In this document: positions 7,846-15,967 of the stretch, one piece after another | How positions within the stretch are numbered: position 1 is the stretch's first letter | Layout of the letters: every line of letters begins with the position of its first letter | Assembly (NCBI GenBank): GCA_020047775.1 | Contig: JAIFNK010000045.1 | Coordinates: forward strand, 1-17,548 | Source: Akkermansia sp. | Lineage (GTDB): Bacteria > Verrucomicrobiota > Verrucomicrobiia > Verrucomicrobiales > Akkermansiaceae | DNA: 17,548 nt | Reading direction: 5' to 3' | The notes under the pieces: model-generated | What the model was told of the DNA's origin: nothing | Databases searched by the model: none | The model's input: only the letters and a program-made list of their open reading frames with translations | Program-made: the position numbers and the translations under genes

Positions 7846-8197
7846 CCGTGAAAGTCATCTCCGCCTTGTTGCCGCACCTTCCGCCACAACACCGCTACAA
7901 GATCATCTTCATGCGCCGTCCCGAGACGGAAGTCGTCCGCTCCCAGTGGAAAATGCTCGAGCGGCGCGGCAAAGACCCGGTTTCCGAGGCCGTGCATCTC
8001 GCGGAAACCCAGGCAAACCACGTCCGCCAGATATCCTCACCCGCTTGGCCTCCTCGGGTCGGGTCGAGGTGCTGGAGGTCGATTACCCCTCGCTCGTCTC
8101 CGCCCCCGCGCCATGGATCGCCCAGCTGCAATCCTTTCTCGGCACCACGGCGCTGCCCACATCCGCCTCGATTGGTACCGCGATCACCGGTTGATCC
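7846..8197 (+). pseudogene. C-terminal remnant of a sulfotransferase-like protein, frameshifted
   Basis: From base 7846 the + strand reads AVKVISALLPHLPPQHRYK, then IIFMRRPETEVVRSQWKMLERR. This matches the middle of the P-loop sulfotransferase-like family, which has a KVIFMRRxxxEVxxSQxKML block. At 8031-8034 (ATAT) the frame breaks. The continuation ILTRLASSGRVEVLEVDYPS, then WIAQLQSFLG, is in the next frame and ends at TGA 8192-8194. Removing one AT dinucleotide would restore a continuous frame. The N-terminal half with the PAPS-binding loop is absent. With truncation and frameshift it is surely non-functional. The family name is from memory of the motif pattern. Confidence 0.6.
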
Positions 8198-8787
8198 GGA
8201 TGACGCGTGGTTTCGCTCATAAATCCGTAGGCATCCGGGTGATGGTTGAAGAAATCTACTACCGGCATTAAAACCTCACGCCGCTTTCCTGAACTCCCCT
8301 CGTCATGGGAGAACAGGCGGGAGTGAATGAAATCATCCAGCAGACGTTGATTTCCGGTTTCTGCAGCATGACTTCTCGCCTCCCGCCCCGCAGCGAGAAG
8401 CCGAGCGATGTCTCCGTCCGCCGGGAATCCGAAACGGGGAGAAGCCGCACGATGCGCCGGAATTTTCCCGCAGAGGTTGTAAATCTCGATCACTTTTTCG
8501 GAAAGCCGCCGCCGCAGCGGGGTGGCGGAATCCGCGAAAGAATGGATCACGATATCATCACCGGACACGCGCATTTGGATCTCATCAATGGGAAGCAGAA
8601 TCTCCTCGGGAACAGAAATCAGCAAGTCCGCCTTCCCCGCAGGCAAGCTGCTTTCCACGCAGATCGAGCCGCCTTCCGCGATCAAGCTCAAGCTCTCGTG
8701 GAACCAGCCGCCCCCACGCTCCACCTCTTTCACAAGGCTCACGAGCGCCCGCTGGAGCTCAGGTTGGTCGGATTCGATGTTGATCAT
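8083..8787 (-). CDS. SET/LSMT-like ORF, probably truncated at its C-terminus
   Basis: The ATG at 8785-8787 opens 234 codons. The blocks LLDDFIHSRLFSHDEG and VLMPVVDFFNHHPDAYGF (N181-H182) resemble the SR...PxxDxxNH core of SET proteins of the Rubisco-LSMT type, which methylate lysines on proteins. An N-terminal block (LPAGKADLLISVPEEILLP) fits the matching first SET strands. After about codon 195 (base ~8200) the frame becomes antisense to the sulfotransferase remnant, so the last ~37 residues are probably read-through rather than native. The expected GExxxxxY segment with the catalytic Tyr is missing. It is either a decayed gene or a different protein whose likeness to SET is superficial; I am not sure. 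Confidence 0.4.
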   Translation of the reverse strand: MINIESDQPELQRALVSLVKEVERGGGWFHESLSLIAEGGSICVESSLPAGKADLLISVPEEILLPIDEIQMRVSGDDIVIHSFADSATPLRRRLSEKVIEIYNLCGKIPAHRAASPRFGFPADGDIARLLAAGREARSHAAETGNQRLLDDFIHSRLFSHDEGSSGKRREVLMPVVDFFNHHPDAYGFMSETTRHPDQPVIAVPIEADVGSAVVPRKDCSWAIHGAGAETSEG

Positions 8788-9192
8788 AAACGGATAGAAT
8801 GGAATTCACCCCGGTTCCAGTGTTCGCTCACGAATGTCTTCCATAAGTGGAAAGTCGCATAGGGGTGGGAGAGCGGACAAGGCGCAATGTGCATCCCCGG
8901 AAACATTCGGGATTCCAAATGACAGGCCTGGGTTTTCAAGACCGATCCACGGGCATCATGGCATTGCCGCTTCAAGGACGATGGCGGCATGTTTGACAGC
9001 GATTTTGAGCAGCGTGCGGAACGCACCGCCGGGCTGGAAATCGATCAAGGCAGCGCCGCCCTCATCGCCGATCCTCAAGCAGCGAGGGCGCTGAAATCCA
9101 CACGAGACGGTGCGGCAGGACGGTTCCCACATCCGGCTTCCCAGACAAACTGAAGAACGCATCGCGAGTCTGAACAGGCTGCGAAGTCTGCC
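8788..9192. other. Gene-free stretch downstream of gltD
   Basis: Only short frames occur here, on both strands and overlapping each other, with no start plus family signal I can recognise. There is no clear hairpin with a T-run to end the gltBD transcript, which would exit leftward into this stretch. It seems to continue the decayed region to its left. Confidence 0.4.
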
Positions 9193-10686
9193 TTATGGCA
9201 GGTTGGTTACGCCCATCAGGAAACGGTCGCACTCGCGGGCGGCACCGCGGCCTTCGTTGATGGCCCAGACGACGAGCGACTGGCCGCGGCGGATGTCGCC
9301 GGCGGCGAAAACTCCGGGGACGTTCGTCGTGAAGGTGCCGTGCTCGGCCTTGACGTTCGAGCGGGCGTCGGTTTCGAGGGCGAATTGTTTCACCACTTCC
9401 TGCTCGGGGCCCATGAAGCCCATGGCGAGAAGCACGAGTTGCGCGGGGATGACGCGGGCGCTGCCTTCTTTTTCCTTGGGCGTGAAACGGCCTTGGTCGT
9501 TGACCCACTCGATGTCGCAGATTTCGAGACCGGATAGATTGCCGGCGTCGTCCTTGAGGAAACGCTTGGTCTGCACCAGATACTGGCGTGGGTCCTGGCC
9601 TTGGACGGCGGCGGCTTCTTCCTGGCCGTAGTCCATCTTGTAAACCTTGGGCCACTCGGGCCATGGATTGTTCGCGGCGCGCTTTTCCGGCGGCTGCGGC
9701 ATGATTTCGAGCTGGATGACGCTCTTGCAACCGTGGCGCAGGCTGGTGCCCACGCAGTCGGTGCCGGTGTCGCCGCCGCCGATGACGACGACGTCCTTGC
9801 CCTTGGCGTTGAGCGCGGGGATGGTGCCGTCGAAGTGGTGGTCGAGCTGATAGCGGGTGTTGTCGGTGAGGAACTCCATCGCGAGATGGATGCCCTTGGC
9901 GTCGCGGTTCTCGATCGGCAGGTCACGGCCGAGGGTGGCACCGCAGCAGAGGACGATGGAGTCGAAGTTCTTGCGGAGTTTTTCGGCGGTCCACTCGCTG
10001 TCCTTGCCGATGTTGATGCCGGTTTTGAAGCTAATGCCTTCTTCCGCCATCAGGTTGACGCGGCGCTGGACGACGAGCTCCTTGTCGAGCTTCATGTTAG
10101 GAATGCCATACATGAGCAAGCCGCCGATGCGATCCTCGCGCTCGAAGACGGTGACGCTGTGGCCGGCCTGGTTGAGTTGGTCGGCGCAGGCGAGTCCGGC
10201 GGGGCCGGAGCCGATGATGGCGACTTTTTTGCCGGTGCGGATTTCAGGAATGCGCGGGATGACCCAGCCTTCCTCCCAGCCGCGGTCGATGATGGCGCAC
10301 TCGTTGTTCTTGATGGTGACGGGGGGGGCGATCACGCCGAGCACACAGGAACCTTCGCACGGAGCGGGGCAGACGCGGCCGGTGAATTCCGGGAAATTGT
10401 TCGTCTTGTGAAGGCGCTGGAGCGCTTCCTTCCAGCGGCCGCGGAAGATGAGGTCGTTCCATTCCGGGATCAGGTTGTTCACCGGGCAGCCGCTGGCCAT
10501 GCCGGAAACCATGTGGCCGGTGTGGCAGAACGGCGTGCCGCAATCCATGCAGCGCGAGCCTTGGGCCCGTTGCTGTTTCTCTTCGGGATGAATCTTGAAC
10601 TCGCGCCAGTTCTTGATGCGCTCAAGCGGTGCGGCTTCCGCATCGGTGATGCGCGGCACTTCCATGAATCCTGTTGGCTTACCCAT
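9193..10686 (-). CDS. gltD: Glutamate synthase (NADPH) small subunit
   Basis: This 497-residue flavoprotein passes electrons from NADPH to the large subunit GltB in glutamate synthase (glutamine + 2-oxoglutarate + NADPH to two glutamates, cytoplasm). The N-terminal ferredoxin-like part has the Cys sets CMDCGTPFC (46, 49, 54), C67 in GCPVNN, and CPAPCEGSC (106, 110, 114), which bind two 4Fe-4S clusters. The FAD-binding loop is IIGSGPAG (157-164) and the NADPH-binding loop is [12 protein letters not shown] (299-310). The C-terminal FAD contact [10 protein letters not shown] is present. Length is typical for the family (~480-500). It lies 42 bases downstream of gltB on the same strand and surely forms an operon with it. 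The ATG at 10686 has no Shine-Dalgarno site; the bases before it are part of an A/T-rich repeat. Confidence 0.96.
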   Translation of the reverse strand: MGKPTGFMEVPRITDAEAAPLERIKNWREFKIHPEEKQQRAQGSRCMDCGTPFCHTGHMVSGMASGCPVNNLIPEWNDLIFRGRWKEALQRLHKTNNFPEFTGRVCPAPCEGSCVLGVIAPPVTIKNNECAIIDRGWEEGWVIPRIPEIRTGKKVAIIGSGPAGLACADQLNQAGHSVTVFEREDRIGGLLMYGIPNMKLDKELVVQRRVNLMAEEGISFKTGINIGKDSEWTAEKLRKNFDSIVLCCGATLGRDLPIENRDAKGIHLAMEFLTDNTRYQLDHHFDGTIPALNAKGKDVVVIGGGDTGTDCVGTSLRHGCKSVIQLEIMPQPPEKRAANNPWPEWPKVYKMDYGQEEAAAVQGQDPRQYLVQTKRFLKDDAGNLSGLEICDIEWVNDQGRFTPKEKEGSARVIPAQLVLLAMGFMGPEQEVVKQFALETDARSNVKAEHGTFTTNVPGVFAAGDIRRGQSLVVWAINEGRGAARECDRFLMGVTNLP

Positions 10687-10728
10687 TTGATTTGAGATCT
10701 GAAATTTGAGATTTGAAATTGAAGACGA
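10687..10728 (-). repeat. Tandem 14-mer in the gltB-gltD spacer
   Basis: The whole 42-base spacer is A/T-rich. It contains two adjacent 14-base copies, TTTGAGATCTGAAA (10691-10704) and TTTGAGATTTGAAA (10705-10718), which differ at one base, plus partial copies on both sides. On the coding strand it reads as TTTCA-AATCTCAAA units just before the gltD start. Its function, if any, is unknown. An unstructured ribosome landing site or spread of a short intergenic repeat are both possible. Confidence 0.75.
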
Positions 10729-13700
10729 TTAGTTGCCGCCGACGCGGGCGAGGTCCTTGAGGTTTTCTTCAAAGGCGGCCATGGCGGCTTCGTCTCCGGT
10801 GAGTCCTTGTTCCTCGACTTTGCGGAACGCTTCGAGCATCCGCTCGTAGTCGCGGGGCAGGACCTTGAAGAACTTCGGCAGCTCGGCGTCCCAGTTTCCC
10901 AACAGGAACTTGCCGCGCTGCGAGCCGGTGTAGGCAACGTGTTTCTCGATGGTGGCCTTGACGAGCTTGATGTCCTTGTCGGCGCACTCGATGAGGTGAT
11001 AGAGATTGACCATCTCCTTGTTGAGGCGTTTTTCAAGAAGCCCGTCGATGTCGTAAACGTAGGCGACGCCGCCGGACATGCCGGCCGCGAAGTTGCGGCC
11101 GGTTTCGCCAAGCACGACGACCTGGCCGCCGGTCATGTATTCGCAGCCGTGGTCGCCGATGCCTTCGACGACGGCCGATGCGCCGGAGTTTCTAACGCAG
11201 AAGCGCTCGCCGCCGATGCCGTTGATGTAAACCTTACCGCTGGTCGCGCCGTAGAGGGCGACGTTGCCGATAATGATGTTTTCTTCAGCCTTGAAGCGGG
11301 AGCCCTTCGTCGGATAGATGATGATCTTGGCTCCCGACAGCCCCTTGCCGACGTAGTCGTTGGCGTCGCCCTCGAGCCGGAAGGTCATGCCGGGCGGAGT
11401 GAAGGCGGCGAAAGACTGGCCCGCGTTGCCAGTGAATTTCAATTCGATAGTGTCTTCCGGCAGGCCCTTGCTGCCGTATTTCCGCGAGATCTCGCTGCCG
11501 GTAATGGTGCCGACGACGCGGTTGACGTTGATGATCGGCAGCTCCACGCGGACGTGCTCGCCGCGGTCGATGGCGGGCTTGCAGAGCGTGAGCAGGTGCG
11601 TGTTGTCGAGTGCGGTCGAGAGGCCGTGGTCCTGAGCGATTTGCTGATAGGCACCGACGTTCTCGCCGACGTCCGGCTTGTGGAAGATGCTGGTGAGATC
11701 GACGCCCTTGGCCTTCCAGTGTTCGGTGGCTTCGTTGGTATCGAGGCACTCGACGTGGCCGACCATTTCGTTGATCGTGCGGAATCCCAGTTCCGCCATG
11801 ATTTCGCGGAATTCCATGGCGATGAAGGTCATGAAATTCACGACGTGCTCGGGCTTGCCCTCGAAGTTCTTGCGCAGTTCGGGGTCCTGGGTGGCGATGC
11901 CGACCGGGCAGGTGTTTTTCTGACAGACGCGCATCATCAGGCAGCCGACGGTGACCAGCGGCGCGGTGGCAAATCCGAATTCCTCGGCACCGAGCAGGGT
12001 GGCGATGGCTACGTCGCGACCGGTCTTGAGCTGGCCGTCCGTTTCGAGAACCACGCGGCTGCGGAGGTCATTGAGCAGGAGAATCTGGTTGGTTTCGGCG
12101 AGGCCGAGTTCCCATGGGGCACCGGCGTTGAAGATGGAGGATGACGGCGATGCGCCGGTTCCGCCGTCGTGGCCGGAGATGAGGATGACGTCAGCGTGGG
12201 CCTTGGCGACACCGGCAGCGATGGTCCCGACGCCGACTTCCGCCACCAGCTTCACGTTGATGCGGGCGCGGGTGTTGGCGTTTTTCAGGTCGTGAATCAG
12301 CTCGGATAGATCCTCGATCGAGTAGATGTCGTGGTGCGGGGGAGGGGAGACGAGGCCGACTCCGGGTGTGGAGTAGCGGACCTTGGCAATCCACGGATAG
12401 ACCTTGGAACCGGGGAGCTCGCCGCCTTCACCGGGCTTGGCACCTTGGGAAATCTTGATCTGGATTTCGTCGGCGTTGACGAGGTATTCGCCGGTGACGC
12501 CGAAGCGGCCGGACGCGACCTGTTTGATGGCGGAGCGCTTGCTGTCGCCGTTTTCCATCGGGATGTAGCGTTCCGGATCTTCACCGCCTTCACCGGTGTT
12601 CGACTTGCCGCCGATGCGGTTCATGGCGATGGCGAGGGTTTCGTGAGCTTCCTTGGAGATCGAGCCCCAGGACATGGCACCGGTTTTAAAACGCTTGGTG
12701 ATTGCCTCGATGGACTCCACCTCGTCGATCGGCACGGGCGTGCGGTTGCTGCGGAACTTCATCAGGCCGCGCAGGGTCGAGAGGTTCTCGCTCTGGTCGT
12801 TCACCTTCTTCGCATACTGCTTGAAGACGTCGTAACTGCCGGTGCGGGTGGCCTTCTGGAGCAGGTGGATGGTTTCCGGGTTGAAGAGATGATACTCGCC
12901 ATCGCTGCGCCATTGATAGACGCCGCCGGTGTCGAGCGCGACATCCTCGGCCTCGATGTGTCTGTCAGGGAATGCCTGGCGGTGACGGATGAGCGCCTCC
13001 TCGGCGACTTGATCGATGTCCGAGCCTTCGCAACGGCTGGAAGTACCGCAGAAGAACTTGTTCACCAGGTCGGTCGCAAGGCCGATGGTTTCGAAAATCT
13101 GCGCGCCGCGGTAGGAGGCGACGGTGGAGATTCCCATCTTGGCCATGGTTTTCACCACGCCTTTGATCGAGCCCTTGAGGAAATTGTAAGTCGCCTTTTC
13201 GAGGGTGATGTCGAGCATGTCGTCTTCGATCATCTTGTGGATGCATTCGAAGGCCATGTAGGGGTTGATGGCGTCGGCACCGTAGCCGATGAGCGTCGAG
13301 AAATGGTGGACCTCGCGGGCCTCGCCGGTTTCGAGGATGATCGAGACAAGCGTGCGCGTGCCCTTGCGGACGAGGTAGTGGTGGATGCCGCCCATCAGCA
13401 GCAGCGTCGGCATGGCGGCGTGGCCCTTGTCGATTCCGCGGTCGGATAGAATGAGGATGTTGAATCCTTCGGCGATCGCCTGGTCGGCGGCGGAGCAGAT
13501 CCGGTCGAACGCGGCTTCCAGTCCGTCGCCGTCCTGGTTGGCAGGGAAAATCGCGTCGATGGTGGTAGCCTTGAATCCGTCCGCCTCGATTTCGCGGAGC
13601 TGGGCGAGCGCCTCGTTGTCGATCAGCGGGCTGTCGAGACGGATCATGCGGCAGCTTTTCGGGCCGGGCGCGAGCAGGTTGCCCTCGGAGCCAAGGAAGG

Positions 13701-15399
13701 TTTCCGTGGAGGTGACAAGCTCCTCGCGGATGCAGTCAAGCGCCGGGTTGGTGACCTGGGCGAAGATCTGTTTGAAATATTGATAGAGGTGCTTCGGCTT
13801 GCTGGAGAGCACGGCGAGCGGTGTATCGTTGCCCATCGAGGAAATCGGCTGGACGCCGGTCGAGGCCGTCGGCCCGAGCAGCATGCGGAGATCCTCGTAG
13901 GTATAGCCGAACGCGAGCTGGCGCTCGAGGATGCGGGCGGGCTCGATTTTTTTCGGCGACCTGGCGACCGGCAGATCCTTGAGGGTGATCCGGTTGTCAG
14001 CGAGCCATTGGCGGTAAGGCTTGGCGGAATAAACGCGCTTTTTCACCTCCTCGTCGGGGACGATGCGGCCTTCCTTCATGTCCACGAGAAACATCTTGCC
14101 GGGGCGCAGGCGGCCTTTTTCGACGATGGTCAGGGGGTCGAGATCCGGCACGACGCCGACTTCGGAAGCCATGATGACGAGGTCGTCGTCGGTGACATAA
14201 TAGCGGCTCGGGCGGAGACCGTTGCGGTCGAGCACGGCGCCGATTTGCTGGCCGTCGGAGAAGGTGATAGAGGCGGGGCCGTCCCATGGCTCCATCATGC
14301 AGGCGTGGAATTCGTAGAACGCCTTCTTGTCCTCATCCATCATGGTGTGGCGCTCCCAAGGCTCGGGGATCATCATCATCATCGCGTGGACCAGGTCGTA
14401 GCCGCCGTAGTGCATGAACTCGAGGGCGTTGTCGAAGCGCGCGGAGTCGGAGCCGTCCTCGTTGATGACCGGAAAGATGTTTTCGATTTCCGTGCCGAAA
14501 AGGTCCGACTGGCAGAGCGCCTGGCGGGCTTTCATGAAATTCGCATTGCCCATGACCGTGTTGATCTCGCCGTTGTGGGCGATGAAACGGTTAGGGTGGG
14601 CGCGCGACCAGCTCGGGAAGGTGTTGGTCGAGAAACGGGTGTGCATCAGCGCGAGCGCCGACTCGTAATCCGGGTCGAGGAGATCCGGGAAGTAGGTGGA
14701 AAGCTGGCAAGGGGTGAGCATGCCCTTGTACACCATCGTGCGGGCGGAGAGACCGGTGACGTAGTGATAGTCCGCGCCGGGAAAGGTGTTGCCGATGGTC
14801 CCGTGAACGTTGCGGAACTGGTTAGGCACCTCGTTGTTGCGGATCCACGCGCCCACGCGCTTGCGGATGACGTAGAGCTTGCGCTCGAAGGCCATCGGGT
14901 CGGTGATGTCGGCGCTTTTCCCAATGAAAATCTGTTTGATGACCGGCTCGTAGCGGCCGGAGGTTTTGCCGAGAATTTCGCTCCTGACCGGCACCGTGCG
15001 CCAGCCGAGGAACTTCTGTCCTTCGTCGCGGACGACCATTTCGAACACCTGCATGGCGACCTCGCGGACCGACGCTTCCGGCGAGAAAAACGCACAACCG
15101 GAGCCGTAATCACCCTCGGGTGGCAGCTCGACGCCTTTTTTCGCCATTTCCCGCCGCAGGAACTTATCCGGCATCTGGGTGAAAATCCCCGCGCCGTCGC
15201 CGGTGGCCGGATCCGAGCCACTCGCGCCGCGGTGGTCCATTTGCTCGTTCATCGTGAGGGTTTTCACGATGATGTCATGCGACCGCTTGCCCTTGAGGTG
15301 GGCGATGAAACCGACGCCGCAGGCATCTTTTTCACGCGACGGATGCCAGAGGCCTTGGGCTTCAGGCCAGCCAAATGGGGATGTCTGCGATGTGGGCAT
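10729..15399 (-). CDS. gltB: Glutamate synthase large subunit
   Basis: This large subunit (1556 residues from the ATG at 15399) hydrolyses glutamine and adds the ammonia to 2-oxoglutarate. The N-terminal GATase II domain has the nucleophile Cys27 in [11 protein letters not shown], normally exposed after removal of a propeptide; the 26 residues before it fit this. The central domain and the FMN synthase domain follow, with [25 protein letters not shown] and [11 protein letters not shown]. The 3Fe-4S cluster Cys are at 1153, 1159 and 1164 (C-x5-C-x4-C, ending CPVGIATQ). The C-terminal beta-helix domain ([20 protein letters not shown]) is complete. The start could also be ATG 15408; a TTG at 15447 is less likely. 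It is the first gene of an operon with gltD. Confidence 0.96.
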   Translation of the reverse strand: MPTSQTSPFGWPEAQGLWHPSREKDACGVGFIAHLKGKRSHDIIVKTLTMNEQMDHRGASGSDPATGDGAGIFTQMPDKFLRREMAKKGVELPPEGDYGSGCAFFSPEASVREVAMQVFEMVVRDEGQKFLGWRTVPVRSEILGKTSGRYEPVIKQIFIGKSADITDPMAFERKLYVIRKRVGAWIRNNEVPNQFRNVHGTIGNTFPGADYHYVTGLSARTMVYKGMLTPCQLSTYFPDLLDPDYESALALMHTRFSTNTFPSWSRAHPNRFIAHNGEINTVMGNANFMKARQALCQSDLFGTEIENIFPVINEDGSDSARFDNALEFMHYGGYDLVHAMMMMIPEPWERHTMMDEDKKAFYEFHACMMEPWDGPASITFSDGQQIGAVLDRNGLRPSRYYVTDDDLVIMASEVGVVPDLDPLTIVEKGRLRPGKMFLVDMKEGRIVPDEEVKKRVYSAKPYRQWLADNRITLKDLPVARSPKKIEPARILERQLAFGYTYEDLRMLLGPTASTGVQPISSMGNDTPLAVLSSKPKHLYQYFKQIFAQVTNPALDCIREELVTSTETFLGSEGNLLAPGPKSCRMIRLDSPLIDNEALAQLREIEADGFKATTIDAIFPANQDGDGLEAAFDRICSAADQAIAEGFNILILSDRGIDKGHAAMPTLLLMGGIHHYLVRKGTRTLVSIILETGEAREVHHFSTLIGYGADAINPYMAFECIHKMIEDDMLDITLEKATYNFLKGSIKGVVKTMAKMGISTVASYRGAQIFETIGLATDLVNKFFCGTSSRCEGSDIDQVAEEALIRHRQAFPDRHIEAEDVALDTGGVYQWRSDGEYHLFNPETIHLLQKATRTGSYDVFKQYAKKVNDQSENLSTLRGLMKFRSNRTPVPIDEVESIEAITKRFKTGAMSWGSISKEAHETLAIAMNRIGGKSNTGEGGEDPERYIPMENGDSKRSAIKQVASGRFGVTGEYLVNADEIQIKISQGAKPGEGGELPGSKVYPWIAKVRYSTPGVGLVSPPPHHDIYSIEDLSELIHDLKNANTRARINVKLVAEVGVGTIAAGVAKAHADVILISGHDGGTGASPSSSIFNAGAPWELGLAETNQILLLNDLRSRVVLETDGQLKTGRDVAIATLLGAEEFGFATAPLVTVGCLMMRVCQKNTCPVGIATQDPELRKNFEGKPEHVVNFMTFIAMEFREIMAELGFRTINEMVGHVECLDTNEATEHWKAKGVDLTSIFHKPDVGENVGAYQQIAQDHGLSTALDNTHLLTLCKPAIDRGEHVRVELPIINVNRVVGTITGSEISRKYGSKGLPEDTIELKFTGNAGQSFAAFTPPGMTFRLEGDANDYVGKGLSGAKIIIYPTKGSRFKAEENIIIGNVALYGATSGKVYINGIGGERFCVRNSGASAVVEGIGDHGCEYMTGGQVVVLGETGRNFAAGMSGGVAYVYDIDGLLEKRLNKEMVNLYHLIECADKDIKLVKATIEKHVAYTGSQRGKFLLGNWDAELPKFFKVLPRDYERMLEAFRKVEEQGLTGDEAAMAAFEENLKDLARVGGN

Positions 15400-15544
15400 T
15401 GAGGTCATTGAGGAGATCGAAATTAGGCATGCCGACCCACCGCGCAAGGCGGGGAATCGGAAAAATAGGCGGACGGATCGCTCCGGGATTGCCCTGGAAA
15501 GCCTGATAAATCAGGGATTTACCCATGACAGCGGAAGAAACGGG

Positions 15545-15577
15545 CGGAAATCTGCTTTCCGCAGGGGGGGCTGTCAA
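15545..15577 (-). promoter_or_regulatory. Candidate gltB promoter overlapping a palindrome
   Basis: On the - strand a perfect -35 hexamer TTGACA (15577-15572) is followed after 17 bases by CAGATT (15554-15549), a poor -10 that matches TATAAT at three positions. The palindrome CGGAAA-TCTGC-TTTCCG (15545-15561) covers the -10, as an operator would. It lies ~150 bases upstream of the gltB ATG. This is a sequence match only; no known regulator box is claimed. Confidence 0.35.
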
Positions 15578-15654
15578 GAGCGGGGGTGGCCCCCGCGCCC
15601 TCGCGGCGTGGATGCCCCACATCACGAACGACCCCGCCAACCTTAAAAACGCAT

Positions 15655-15745
15655 GATTTCAGCGAGGGCGCGTGTGACCCGTTGCCACTTTTGTTCTCAT
15701 TTGCGAGAGTCCGTTGTCAGGAGAGTCTATAACTCGCTGAAAATC
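15655..15745. repeat. Inverted repeat next to tRNA-Val
   Basis: GATTTCAGCGAG (15655-15666) and CTCGCTGAAAATC (15733-15745) are reverse complements apart from one extra A, separated by 66 bases. The right arm ends three bases before the encoded CCA end of the tRNA gene. It could be a large hairpin ending the tRNA transcript or a leftover of an integration event at the tRNA. Neither can be decided here. Confidence 0.6.
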
Positions 15746-15748
15746 AAC

Positions 15749-15823
15749 TGGTGCACGCTGCAGGGTTCGAACCTGCGACCCCATCCGTGTGAAGGATGTG
15801 CTCTACCACTGAGCTAAGCATGC
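15749..15823 (-). tRNA. tRNA-Val (anticodon CAC)
   Basis: The - strand folds into a full cloverleaf of 75 bases. The acceptor is GCATGCT paired with AGCGTGC (one T-G pair), the D-arm GCTC-AGTGGTA-GAGC, and the anticodon stem CATCC/GGATG with loop TTCACAC. The variable region is GGGTC, the T-arm GCAGG-TTCGAAC-CCTGC, then discriminator A and encoded CCA. The anticodon CAC reads the valine codon GUG. Confidence 0.95.
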
Positions 15824-15848
15824 TTTGTCCAGAAACGACCGCAGGTTT

Positions 15849-15940
15849 GCGGCCGGGCGGGAGAATTAATGTTCCCGGCGCGGCTTGGCAAGCAATTCAG
15901 TCCGCGGGATGGATTTTAAACTTTGTCGCGGCCGGGCGGG
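15849..15940. repeat. Direct repeat GCGGCCGGGCGGG upstream of dnaG
   Basis: The same 13 bases occur at 15849-15861 and 15928-15940, 79 bases apart, each preceded by a TTTG-containing context and followed by an A/T-rich TATTA or AATTA stretch. They lie in the divergent space between tRNA-Val and dnaG. The role is unknown; they may be paired binding sites or chance in GC-rich sequence. Confidence 0.5.
15863..15891 (-). promoter_or_regulatory. Candidate tRNA-Val promoter
   Basis: On the - strand TTGCCA (15891-15886, five of six bases of TTGACA) is followed after 16-17 bases by an A/T-rich block TTAATT/TAATTC (15869-15863), ~40 bases before the mature tRNA 5' end. Spacing and position are right for a tRNA promoter, but the -10 match is weak. 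Confidence 0.3.
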
Positions 15941-15967
15941 TATTAGTCTCGGCGCACAGCAAGACCC

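Larger units (their letters stand above)
15400..15748. other. Upstream region of gltB up to the tRNA, no gene
   Basis: About 350 bases without a supportable gene. They hold the candidate gltB promoter and palindrome (15545-15577), a second palindrome CCTGATAAATCAGG (15502-15515), and a long inverted repeat (15655-15745). A - strand frame starting [10 protein letters not shown] at 15526 overlaps the gltB start by 38 bases. It is Pro/Arg/Ile-rich and not recognisable, so I do not call it. Confidence 0.5.

Noticed and set aside
9601..10695. 364-codon + strand frame opposite gltD
   Set aside because: It is antisense to a gene with all expected cluster and nucleotide-binding motifs.
13780..15402. 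540-codon + strand frame antisense to gltB, and similar long frames at 12331-13449 and 10807-12144
   Set aside because: These are shadows of G/C-ending codons in gltB. Their His/Val/Gly/Asp-biased composition is typical of such antisense frames and no start context or family is visible.
15362..15640. Small - strand protein or leader peptide overlapping the gltB start
   Set aside because: The Pro/Arg-rich sequence has no family and overlaps the gltB start by 38 bases; nothing supports translation.
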